A stretch of 64,000 nt of DNA. It comes from Luscinia megarhynchos (taxonomy: Eukaryota > Chordata > Aves > Passeriformes > Turdidae). The notes beneath the pieces are model-generated. The model was not told where the DNA came from. It saw only the letters and a program-made list of their open reading frames with translations, and did no database searches. The translations under genes and the position numbers were made by a program. The stretch spans positions 17,132,036 to 17,196,035 of the forward strand of contig CM067576.1 in assembly GCA_034336665.1 (NCBI GenBank), in the 5' to 3' direction. Shown in pieces: positions 50,701-61,086 of this stretch (within the stretch, counting starts at the first letter, position 1; every line of letters starts with the position of its first letter).

Positions 50701-51586
50701 TGGAGGTCGGAGGTGATACCTTGCTGCTACACAGCAAACATTTTCAAGTGCCTAGAGGAGGCATTATTGCTTTATATCTCAAGGTGAAAATAAAATAAAA
50801 ATAAGCTTATCCAAGTTGCCTGGAGCAGGAAACCAGCATTCCCCTGCTGCACCCACATCAAGCTACGACCAGAGCAGTGGCTCCAAAGGCTTTACCTGCA
50901 CATACATCCTAAAAACATATAAAAATGTCCATCAAACCTTTGGTCATTTACCTCTGAGCACCAGCTGTCCTGGAGGAGAGGCTTCTCTGAATGATAGGGC
51001 AAGGAACCTTTAAAGCAAGCAAACAGCCCTGAGAGCCCAGTGTGCTCCTCCTGGCTGTGTGTGCACGCTCTGGCCAGAGCCTGGCGGGGCTGGACAGCAC
51101 ACCCAGCTCTGCAGGGGCACAGCTCTGTGCCCCAAGCCCACAGGAGAGCTGCTACAGACCCACCTGCAGCCAGGGGCTCCCGGAGGTGGTGTCCCCCTCC
51201 CTGGGGACACGCACAGCAGGACATTGTGGGTGACCACAAGGAAGCCCCGACTGGAAATGCCCATCTCACCATATCCTCCCTGCACTCCAGTGCCCAGGAA
51301 AAGCAAGCACAAAAGCCACCGTTTGGGAGGAGAAAATAGATTTTCTAGTTTCATAACCGCACGCTGTCAAGCTGGATTCCAATTCAATTTTTCCTGTGCC
51401 CTAACGCAAGCTTTGCTTTTTCCAGAATTTTCTCCTGGCTCGAAGTGCTCGCTCCTGTGCCCTGCTCCCGAGCTGTACTTCCTGACACTCCAGCTCCAGC
51501 TCCAGCACTGCTCTCTGCACTTCTGCAGGGACCACAGTCGCACACAGCTGGCACAGGAGCTCTGAGCTGCCCAATCCCTCTCTCAC
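44785..51586 (-). other. CTNNA1: CTNNA1 intron 7, between exon 8 and the LRRTM2 promoter region
   Basis: About 6.8 kb of mostly unique sequence. Minus-strand frames up to 217 codons (48517-49170) and 211 codons (48176-48811) overlap each other and have no recognisable protein content. No CR1 or RNA gene is recognised. GC content rises toward 51.0-51.8 kb near the LRRTM2 promoter. Confidence 0.8.
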
Positions 51587-51613
51587 CTCCACAAAGCCGG
51601 TGCTGCCCAGCAT
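51587..51613 (-). other. CTNNA1: Candidate alternative first coding exon of CTNNA1 (speculative)
   Basis: On the minus strand an ATG with A at -3 opens nine codons (MLGSTGFVE) that end in phase 0 at a good donor, GAG followed by GTGAGA (51586-51581). Exon 8 starts in phase 0, so a join would stay in frame with AGRKERSD. The position, about 300 bp upstream of LRRTM2's CRE and TATA box on the opposite strand, fits published bidirectional transcription at human LRRTM2/CTNNA1 that yields N-terminally truncated alpha-catenin. Such a product would lack the beta-catenin-binding domain. No transcript evidence is available here. Confidence 0.3.
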
Positions 51614-51904
51614 CCTCTATTCAAACTCTGCGCATTTTGCCTCTAAAAGTTCCTTGCAGGCAGGGAGATTGAGCAGAGAAGTGGGAGCAGGCAGCACTCA
51701 GGCTCTTGCACCCGCGGCTCTGCGCTGCTGTTAACCCCAGCCAAGCAGAGGCGGCGCAGATGTGGGGGGAGCAGGGTGCTCCAGTCCCTCCTGCTCCTTC
51801 TGCCGCTGGATTTTTCCCCCTCTATCAGTGGTCTTTAACACGATCACAGCATGCAGCACAATGCTTTAAAACAGCAAAGCTTCTGGAAAACCCAAACAAA
51901 AGGA

Positions 51905-51934
51905 ACGTCACGGGGTGACGTCAGCCTATATAGA
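51905..51934 (+). promoter_or_regulatory. LRRTM2: LRRTM2 core promoter: CRE plus TATA box
   Basis: A perfect palindromic CRE, TGACGTCA, lies at 51916-51923. A half site, CGTCA, lies at 51905-51909, and a TATA box, TATATAGA, begins at 51927. With usual TATA spacing, transcription would start at about 51955-51965. The arrangement predicts CREB/ATF-responsive, cAMP- or activity-regulated transcription, consistent with a neuronal synaptic gene; that regulation is inferred. The symmetric CRE could also serve minus-strand transcription. Confidence 0.75.
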
Positions 51935-51956
51935 GCCCTGTGTGGTCGCAGCGCAT

Positions 51957-52364
51957 AAGCAAACCCATTCTTGTGCCGCTTCCCTGAAAAGCTTTTCAGT
52001 AAATGCACTCATGCTACTACAGGAGCTTCTCTCAGCAATAAGCCACCCATCTGCCATCAACAAGTTAGGACTAAAGGAAGCCACAGCTGCGGAAAAGGAA
52101 AACGTGAGCTTCAATTAACCAGCTGAGCAGCCACGGAGGACGAAAACTTGTCTTAAGATTTCAAAATTGCAGACCTGTCAGAGGAGATCAAGGCAGCGAT
52201 TTCAAAAGGAATATTCCAAGAGAACATCGTGGATTTTGCACTAATATCAAAGGACACTAAACCCGGTCAATTATTCAAGGCTGTCTTACATTAGAGCCTT
52301 TCACAGACTCACGGCGTTGAGTCTCAAACTACGACTGAATGCACCCTCCAATGTACTCAAAAGA
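51957..52364 (+). promoter_or_regulatory. LRRTM2: LRRTM2 5' leader with upstream ORFs
   Basis: The inferred leader is about 400 nt. It contains three upstream ATG-initiated frames: 52003-52041 (12 aa), 52011-52118 (35 aa), and one starting at 52339 (second ATG at 52351) that passes the LRRTM2 start in another frame, crosses the intron and stops at TAG 52724-52726. The leader boundary rests on TATA spacing and is approximate. Confidence 0.6.
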
Positions 52365-54252
52365 ATGGGTAAGTTCTGCGTTTCTCTGTTCCTTGTATAA
52401 TGAATGACAGCTCTGCTTTAAAGGAGCAGTTAAGATGCTAAAGCTGATTGCTCTGCACTGAACCTTATGAAAAAAATGTTTTCCGATAGTGCCGCTGTAA
52501 CCCTCAGTAATCGAGATAAAGCCTCCTCCTAAGTGTAATGTCCAAGTATTCGGTTTGTCGTAGTAAGTTGTTTCTTGCATTTAGAATTAGCTTGTTGGAA
52601 ATGCATGGCAATGTTATCTGCAGTGAAATCTTCCACCGTGATGTTCCAAGTGTACTGATAAGGCTATCCTATCTTGTTGTTTTCCTAAATTATATTCTGC
52701 AGGCTTACATTTCAAGTGGCCATTAGGGGCTCGTATGCTGGCAGCACTATATGCAATGAGTATGGTTTTAAAAATGCTGCCTGCCTTGGGCATGGCTTGT
52801 CCACCAAAATGTCGCTGTGAGAAGCTGCTCTTTTACTGTGACTCTCAGGGGTTTCACTCAGTGCCAAACACCACTGAAAAGGGCTCGCTAGGTTTGTCAC
52901 TGAGGCACAATTATATTTCTGAACTTGAAAGGGATCAATTTGCAAGCTTCAGTCAACTTACTTGGCTTCACTTAGATCATAATCAAATTGCAACAGTCAG
53001 AGAAGATTCTTTTCAAGGACTGTATAAACTTAAGGAATTAGTCTTAAGTTCCAACAAAATCTTTCATTTGCCAAACACAACTTTTAGCCAGCTGCTTAAC
53101 CTGCAGAATTTGGACCTCTCTTTTAATCAGTTATCCTCTCTGCACCCCGAGCTCTTCTACGGCCTTCGCAAGCTACAGACCTTGCACTTGCGATCCAACT
53201 CCCTGCGGACCATCCCGGTCCGCCTGTTCTGGGACTGCCGTAGCCTGGAATTCCTGGATTTGAGCACAAACCGCCTGCGAAGTTTGGCTCGCAATGGATT
53301 TGCGGGATTAATCAAGCTGAGGGAGCTTCACCTAGAGCACAACCAGCTGACAAAGATTAATTTTGCTCACTTCCTCCGGCTGAGCAGCCTGCACACGCTC
53401 TTCTTGCAGTGGAACAAAATTAGCAACTTGACATGTGGGATGGAGTGGACCTGGGGCACCTTAGCAAAGCTCGATTTGACTGGAAATGAAATCAAAGCCA
53501 TCGACCTCACCGTCTTTGAAACTATGCCTAACCTTAAAACCCTCCTCATGGATAACAACAAGCTCACCACTCTGGATTCCAAGATCCTGAGCTCGCTGAC
53601 ATCCCTCACCACCGTGGGCCTCTCCGGCAATCTGTGGGAATGCAGCTCAAAGATCTGCGCCTTGGCCACATGGTTGAGTGGCTTCCAAGGTCGGTGGGAG
53701 CACTCCATCCTCTGCCACAGCCCCGACCACACCCAGGGAGAGGATATTCTGGATGCAGTGTATGGTTTTCAGCTTTGCTGGAATTTATCGACTGTGGTTA
53801 CCCCCATGGCTACGACGTCGTACACGGCTCCAACTACCGAGTACACGAAAAGAATCAGCTCCTCTCATTTCCATGTGGGAGACAAAGAGATTCCAACTAC
53901 GGCAGGCATGGTCGTTACCACCGAAGAACAGTTCCCCGAGCCAAACAATGCCATCTTCACTCAGAGGGTAATTACGGGAACAATGGCTTTATTGTTTTCT
54001 TTCTTTTTTATCATTTTTATAGTGTTCATCTCCAGGAAGTGCTGCCCTCCCACACTCAGAAGAATTAGGCAGTGCTCAATGATTCAAAACCACAGGCAGC
54101 TCCGATCCCAAACGCGGCTGCACATGGCCAATATGTCAGACCAAGGACCCTATAACGAGTACGAACCCACCCACGAAGGACCCTTCATCATCATCAATGG
54201 CTACGGACAGTGCAAGTGCCAGCAGCTGCCCTATAAAGAATGTGAAGTATAA
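52365..54252 (+). CDS. LRRTM2: LRRTM2, leucine-rich repeat transmembrane neuronal protein 2 (two coding exons)
   Basis: Exon 1 contributes only ATGG (52365-52368) before donor GTAAGT. A 334-bp intron ends in TTCTGCAG, and exon 2 runs 52703-54252 to TAA. The 517-aa product starts MGLHFKWPLGAR, matching the mammalian N terminus, so the split start is preferred to the internal ATG at 52735. Features in order: hydrophobic signal segment (about 13-33); LRRNT with CPPKCRC (34-40); about ten LRRs (62-311); LRRCT with four Cys (315, 320, 339, 360); Thr-rich stalk; transmembrane helix (424-444); cytoplasmic tail ending in ECEV, a PDZ-ligand type C terminus. NXT/S glycosylation sequons lie at about 57, 126, 243 and 362. 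The family binds presynaptic neurexins and organises excitatory synapses and AMPA receptors. Human LRRTM2 is about 516 aa; the difference lies in the stalk. The gene is nested antisense in CTNNA1 intron 7. Confidence 0.98.
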
Positions 54253-54445
54253 TACCTACAGCCCGTCACAAAGTAAATCAGATAAGTAACCTACTTTAAA
54301 ATTGTAGGGACCTACATCAGATTCTAATTTTTACAAATGTTGACATAAAGCCTAATTTTCCAAGCTACTTAATGGAAACATTGTTTATGGAGTGGTGCAG
54401 TATTTTTAAGTTTTTTAAAAAATAAATCCATAATATTTTCAGTGT
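54253..54445 (+). other. LRRTM2: LRRTM2 proximal 3' UTR with polyadenylation signal
   Basis: AATAAA at 54421-54426, about 170 nt after the stop codon, in AT-rich sequence, is the first candidate poly(A) signal. Another AATAAA lies at 58730-58735, so longer 3' UTR forms cannot be excluded. AT-rich, low-repeat sequence between about 55.8 and 56.8 kb would suit a long neuronal 3' UTR, but this is inference. Confidence 0.6.
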
Positions 54446-54920
54446 TAAAGAACCAATGATTACATTAAACTTGCACTCCTACTGTTTAAAAGTCTAAAGA
54501 GATGCTCACCTCAAGCTATGTAAAATGTTTCATGTTATGTAATTATATGACTGTGTGTAAACATTTATACCCGAGTCTCCATATTCTACTTTTTCTACTG
54601 CAAACAGTCCGAGGGGAAGGAGGCTGGAAATGCGTGCAGGGATCTGTGGGGGACGTGCGCTCCCTTTGCTCCACTGCAGCTGGAGGATCCCAAACACCGC
54701 AGCTGCCTCCGGGCACTTTAAGGGCAGCCAGGGAGGAAGGTTTCCTCCTCTGAGCATTCCACTCCAGTAAGGGAAGGGAGGGAAAACAAAAGGAAGAAAA
54801 AAAAAAGCATAAAGAGCAGCAAAGGTCCAGGTGGGAATTTCAGTGCATTGGGGTGAATTTATGTGAAATACAGTTTTGCTCTGTACGTGTTCGTGGCTTG
54901 GATTGCTGAAAGGAACGGCG

Positions 54921-55420
54921 GGCACAGGAGGAGCAGGATGGGCACACAGAGCACAGAGCCCCAGGCAGGATGGGCACACACACACACACAGCCCTGGGCA
55001 GGATGGGCACACATACACACAGAGCTCTGGGCAGGCTGGGCACACACACACACACACACAAACACGAGCAGGATGGGCACGCACAGAGCCCTGGGCAGGC
55101 TGGGCACACACACACAGCCCTGGGCAGGCTGGGTACACACGCCCCAGAAGCAGGATGGGCAAACACACACACAGAGCCCTGGGCAGGATGGGCACACACA
55201 CACACACAGAGGAGCAGAATGGTCACACACACAGGAGCAGGATGGGCACACACACACACACACACACACAGACAGCCCCGGGCAGGATGGGCACACACAC
55301 ACACATACAGGAGCAGCATGAGCACACACAGACAGAGCAGAGCCCTGGGCAGGATGGGCGCACACACACATGGGGCACACACACAGTTTCAGGAAGGATG
55401 GGCACACACTCCCCAGGAGC
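54921..55420. repeat. Composite minisatellite with embedded (CA)n runs
   Basis: Variable units of about 25-45 bp alternate GAGCAGGATGGGCA or CCCTGGGCAGGATGGGCA with CACACACA runs of different lengths. There are roughly 14 units. It lies about 0.7 kb downstream of the LRRTM2 stop codon. Long frames on both strands here (Thr/His-rich on plus, Cys/Val-rich on minus) are artefacts of the repeat. Confidence 0.95.
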
Positions 55421-58400
55421 AGGACAGCCCTCCGTGTGTCCCCAGATTGGCAGTGCAGTTTCTTTAGGGAGGTTCAGCACGCCGGGATCGATTGGAAATA
55501 TTAAGTACATTCAGTCCTCGGCTCCCTGATTTCACTTGATGATGCTTTTCATGAATTCAGGCTAATTACTTAATGACGATGAACAAACAGCATTTCAACA
55601 CCTTTTCATGTGTAAATACCCTTAATGCAAGGCTCTCTTAATTAAAAGCAAATATCAACAGCGAGGTTAAGGAGAAGAGGGAAGGGAGATAGGAAGGAAG
55701 GAAGAAGCCTCTCTTTGTCCCCCTGCTGCCCCCCCAGCTGAGGCTTCCTCTCGCTGGGAAGCTATTTTCATGCACTAACTCCACTGGTTTCTCTGGAGAC
55801 AGAATTAGCCCCTGTAATATAAGCTCTCACTTGTCCTCCTCTTCCAAAATTCAAGATAAAAAAAGACCCCTTCTGATAAGTTAGGAGAATATGATTAGTT
55901 TATAGAATAGTTCACTGAAAAATGTTTTGTTTCTTACTCAATATGGGACAGAATCTAAACTAGTATGAGTTTTTTAAAAAATCATATATAACTATATATA
56001 CACACACACACCTCATTCTAAGGGGTAATTTGGTTTCTTTAGCCAGAAGTACCATATTGCTATTTTTACTCTATTATGGAATTATATGTAAATATTTGCA
56101 GATCTATGCAGTGATGGTGGTACTCAGATGCCACGAGGGTGGGGGGGTGGGGGGTCTGCAAAGGATTACATTATTTTTAAGTCAACTGCTCAAATATTGT
56201 AAACATTCTAACCAAAGCTAAAAGATTCAGAAGGGATGGAGAATTATTTTATATATATATATACATGTATGTATAACTAAAAAATGTGTTGTGTCCAATG
56301 CTGCAGTGTTAAACAATTACCAGCACACCCCGATGAAGAAACGAAATTCCTCACAGTGTTGCCATACCTTGACCAAATCCATAATTACAGTATGCTAATT
56401 GTGATGTACTAAACTATCCTGCAAACTTTTTAAACAGAAAAACCACTGCATAAAAATCTGTTTGCTATTTCACTCTGCTTTCCTCTCTGTATTACCACTT
56501 AGTGAGGTATTTAGGGTGCAATTATACAACAGTTTGATGTTTTCTTGTGAGATGAATTTGTCCAAGGCAATTATAGCAAGATAAGTAAATTCTGTTAAGA
56601 TTTTACATAAAGGTTTTTCAATTGCTGGTTTTGAAGATATTAATTTGCATCACTTTACTTTTACACACAGTGCCCTTATTATAAAACCAGTATTTTGTTT
56701 ACTTCCCTTGACTCTGTACTTTAATGAAGAGATCCACTGAAGCCTAATGGACATCCATAGAGATATCTTTGAACTCTTGTTACTGTTAATGCTAAGATGA
56801 GTCCATTTACACCTGTTCTGGGAAATTAATTACTGCTTTTAACTGACTACAAAAAAATCCTGCAGGGTAGGTGGACAAAGAGCAGATATTCTGGATGATT
56901 AAATCCCATGTGAGACGAAGGCCAGAGCTAAGCTGAGAAATACCAACCCATACTGGTCCCCAGGGGTATTTAGCTGACTGCAGGAAGATTTGCTTTGCTC
57001 CTTCCCATAACTGAGTGCTCACAGCTCTTCCAGGGTACTGCTCTAGGAGCAGGTGAGTGGGCATTGCTGTCCCTGCCCTGCACCTCCCTCACTGCCTGGT
57101 ACACCAGGGTGCCAGCACAACAAAGTGATGACTGAGCTCCTTAATTATCCTGGCAGCCAAATTACGTGGCTGTGTTGCCAGCCCCATCAGATGTCACCAC
57201 TGACAGGTGACAGGAGGCAATCCCACCCTGTCCTGCAGGAACCCTGACTGTCAGAGCTCAAGACCCTCAGTCTTCCACACAGGAACAAGTGGCTGCTTGA
57301 TGAGGAGCCAAGGTTCACCAGAGGAGGAGCTTTCCCTCCAGCCCAGCTCTGTGCCGCTCCATCTTTATGAGCTTTTAATTCCACCCAAGAGGAGCCAACG
57401 CTGGATTAAACCCTCCTCTCCATCCCTGCCACTCACAGCCATTTCCCAAGCATTAAAGCTGTTCCAGTGCCTCTCCAAGCACCCAAGTTCTCCCTCCCAG
57501 CAGCACTCCCAGTTTCCACTGGTCCTGCAGTGCTGGGCTCGCAGACAGCAGAGCAGGAGGCTGGTTGGCACAGGACAGGGGCACAGCTTGGCTGGCACAG
57601 CTCAGCACCATCCCCTCCCCTCTCTGTACTCCTCACTAACCCACAGCCAAGCTCCCAAAGGCCCTGCTTTACCTCTGCTATTTCCAAACCCATTTGTTGC
57701 CAGGTTCCAGGCATAAGCAAAGCAATTCAGCAAGCATTACATTTAAAGTAACAGGTATCATAAAACTCCCAGAATGTCAAACAGTAGCAGGGAAGTCAAC
57801 TTGAATTCCCTGTGGAGGGAAGCGAGCACCAGGCAGAGCCAGCACTCTGCACAAGGACACGGCCACAGGCTGTTAATATTTTTTATTTTAAAGTTACTGT
57901 CTTCCATTGGCAATTGCTTGTGACTCTTCCAGGCAAGGAGGGGATAGGAATAATTGTGCTACTCGGCAGTCCCTGATTTATTTTGTTGATGGAACAAGAA
58001 CCACGATGATTTGGTTTAAATTAATCGTATTTCAGCACTGGCTGCTGGCAGGAGCTTGTTAACCTGCCCTCCCCAAACAGCATCTCTGCTGCACAGCCTC
58101 GGTTTGTACAGATCCCACATTGCTTACAGGTGCTTCAACACCTCCAGCACAACCTCACAGGTCTTTGGGTCTTTTAGAAACACAATTTCTTGTACTGTTT
58201 TTGAGGTCTTCATCCCCTCCTCGCTGATCTCCAGGCAGCTCACCCCCACTTCTCCCCACCCTCGTGCCAGTGAAATGCAAACCCAGCAGCACAAGTTCAG
58301 GTTTTGAGTCATTCTCCTGGAACAGGCTGAATTAATGCTCCCAGTTAGTCTCTCTGCATTAGATCAGTGTTTAAATGCACACAAGTAGGAATTACTCGAT

Positions 58401-59580
58401 GAAGGGTGAAATGGGTGAGTGTTCAGGCTGCAGCTGAAGCGTTCCTTTGCTCTGAGCTCCCATTCCCTATCAGATGGAAACAGAAAGAATGCTGCTCTAT
58501 CAGTGAGAGGTTTTGTTTGCTTCTCTGCCAAGCAGAAATGATCCAATTTTTCAGTGATCAGCCCCATGCAAATCTGAGCATCTGAGCTTCTGTCCCATTA
58601 CCCCCTTACAAGACAGGGGACTATTGCTACCTTGTAAAACCAGAAACATCCCACAGCTTTAAACCAGAAATCTGCACTACACACTTATTTTTAATGTGTC
58701 TAAGATAATTTCTGTACTACTTTAATGGAAATAAAGTTGATTTAATTTTGTGATCTGTGTAGCGATCAAAATCCATCTGTTCAGACCTATGAAACTTACC
58801 CAGGAGCTGAATTTCATCTTTCTTATGAAGTTTTCCATAAAAATTAAACAAGTTCAGAGGGGGATACAGTACTTCTCCTCCCCCCCAAAAAGGAACAGGC
58901 AAGGAAACAAGAGAAACCAAAGGCAGCAGCTCCTCCCTCCCCACACCTTCCTCCACTTCAAATGTCCCAGATGCTAAAATTGGTGCTGGGCTTTGCTTTT
59001 TAAGGCACCACATTAGCAGGATGCTTAGAGATAATTTCAGAATCAGCTGGAAATTCAGCATTTCACATCTTGTGTAAAAATCTTCTGAGAGGCATCTAGG
59101 GAAAGGCACCAGAAGCTTTGAGTGGCATAGCCAGGCCTCAGATGGGGTGAAACACTCTTGTACACCACTGTGTAAGCACTGAGAAGCTACGGCTGCCATC
59201 TCCCAACCACTCCTTTGTAAAAAGCCAAACAAAACCCACCCCATTTTTCTTTTTACTAATGAAAACACTAGTAAGTGAACTATTCTACCAGCTTAGCAAC
59301 CCAAGATTACAGAGTCCTAGATGCATTGTGTTTAAATTATGTTTCAAGAGCCAACTTCTGGTGGGAGGGGGCGTGAGTAATGGAGTAAAACAAGTGCAGT
59401 GTACAGAAGCATTTTGTTATTAAAATTGTGTATACTGTAAAATGGAATTTGCCTCTTTCTTCCTCCCTTTTCAAGCAGAGGTGTCAAAAGCTCACTCTTC
59501 CATGGTATGTTAAAAGCAGTCTGCACCCACTGTCCCAAGCAGGAGAGCAGGTTTGAGCCATTTGTCAGTCACAGCAAACC
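55421..59580. other. CTNNA1 intron 7 downstream of LRRTM2
   Basis: About 4.2 kb of largely unique sequence. It is AT-rich at 55.5-56.8 kb, with a (CA)n run near 55999-56011, a G-rich stretch near 56138-56154 and a (TA)n run at about 56251-56262. It is more GC-rich at 57.0-57.7 kb. No exon, CR1 copy or RNA gene is recognised. The 183-codon minus frame at 58717-59268 has no recognisable protein content. Confidence 0.8.
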
Positions 59581-59775
59581 CAGCCCCTCCTGTTGGACCA
59601 CTGTGAGCAAAACCCAACCTCCTGCTGGACCACAGTGAGCAACACCCAGAACCTCCTGTTGGACCACAGTGAGCAAAACCCAACCTCCTGCTGGACCACA
59701 GTGAGCAAAACCCAACCTCCTGCTGGACCACAGTGAGCAAAACCAAAACCTCCTGTTGGACCACAGTGAGCAGGA
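59581..59775. repeat. Six-copy tandem repeat, unit about 33 bp
   Basis: Each unit contains CCTCCTG, C or T, TGGACCACAGTGAGCAAAA; GGACCAC occurs six times. C/T variants (TGCTGG and TGTTGG) alternate through the array. It lies in intron 7 of CTNNA1. Confidence 0.95.
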
Positions 59776-60929
59776 CTGCACAGGCTCTTCCCAACCAGCT
59801 GTGTCCTGACTAACAAAAACTGCATGAGCAGGATGGGAGAGAAAACCAAACCAAAGCCAAGCTCTGAGCCCTTGAGCAGCTGGACCAGGATCAGCACAGA
59901 CCTGGCCCAGCCTGGCTCTGCCCCTGGGTGTTCCTGGGACACCTCCAGGGTCACTGTGCCACCAGCCAGGAGCTGGCATTTCCAATGGGAACACCCTGCA
60001 GAGCTCAGAGGGGTCCCACAGTGAGACATCCCACCAGCTCTGAGCCACAACCCTCCAGGAAGGGTCCCAAAAACATTCCTGGAACAAGAAGTGTTCTTTA
60101 TGTGAGCTACCACAGTCTCCAGAGTGTTCAGACATCAAGGGAAGGATTGCTGGGTTTGGGAAGTGACAAGTTCACAGACACAGCCCAAAAGCTGTGACTG
60201 AGAACTGAACAAAAGTTTCAGGATGTTCCAAGATGATTACATGCATTGAACCACCAGCTAAAACCATTTCAGTAACTAAGCCGTAGCTGCATTTACTTTT
60301 TTATCAGAAAGTTTGGCTGGAACAAGTTCTCAAGGGTTTTAAATGTCAGCTGGCAAACTGCCTCTCAAATCCTTCTAATACTTCAAAGCAGCACATGATA
60401 TATCTATTTTCTTAAACTCTCAGAGACTAATTTTACAAGCAAAAGCATCTCTCAACTACAAACCCAGTTGTTCTCACAAGCAAAGGTAACACACCTAAGA
60501 GAGAAAGTCACTATTCTGAATACATTATGCAAAACCTTTAAATCCAATTAGGAACAAGGAAATGTCAACATCACTAGCAACTTACTTTTAAATGTAGGCT
60601 CTGTTAAGACAACTGCAAAAAAATTGAGATTCAAGAATTTGACTGGAGAGGATTGCACAAATGAACTGAAAACTGCAGCACTGGGAAGCCCTGGCTCCCT
60701 CTTCCAGTGAATGTCCAGGCTAAGGGACAGGATTGAGTGACAGTGTTCACCCACCACAAAACCCTTGATGGTCAGTATTTTCTCTAACCTGTTCTTAAGG
60801 AAAAGCTTTCCAAAATCATTGTTACCTAATCAACAATTTCATTACCATGAAGATTTTAGGAAATTTTATTATCATGAGTTAAAGCTCTATTTGCTGTATT
60901 TGACACAGGATTCACATGCTCTGGGTGTC

Positions 60930-61086
60930 ACTTTGGAAGAAATGTTTTTACAGTGAGGGTGCTGAAGCCCTGGGACAGTTACCCAGAGACATGGTGGGTG
61001 CCCCTTCCCTGGAAACATTCCAGGCCAAGCTGGACAGGGGTGACTTTTAAAGATCCCTTCCCCCCCAAACCATTCTGTGATTCTAG
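60930..61086 (+). mobile_element. CR1 LINE 3' fragment
   Basis: The sequence runs CACTTTGGAAGAAATGTTTT, then GGACAGTTACCCAGAGACAT, then CCTGGAAACATTCCAGGCCA, and ends CCATTCTGTGATTCTAG. This is the usual CR1 3'-end order with the ATTCTGTG octamer. It is 5'-truncated and moderately diverged. Confidence 0.85.

Noticed and set aside
51915..52118. 67-codon plus-strand frame beginning at the CRE
   Set aside because: It starts at GTG inside the promoter, upstream of the likely transcription start; only its ATG-initiated 35-aa part (52011-52118) could be a uORF.
54530..55529. Overlapping frames of 152-225 codons on both strands after LRRTM2
   Set aside because: CA-rich tandem array; low-complexity Thr/His or Cys/Val products with no similarity to known proteins.
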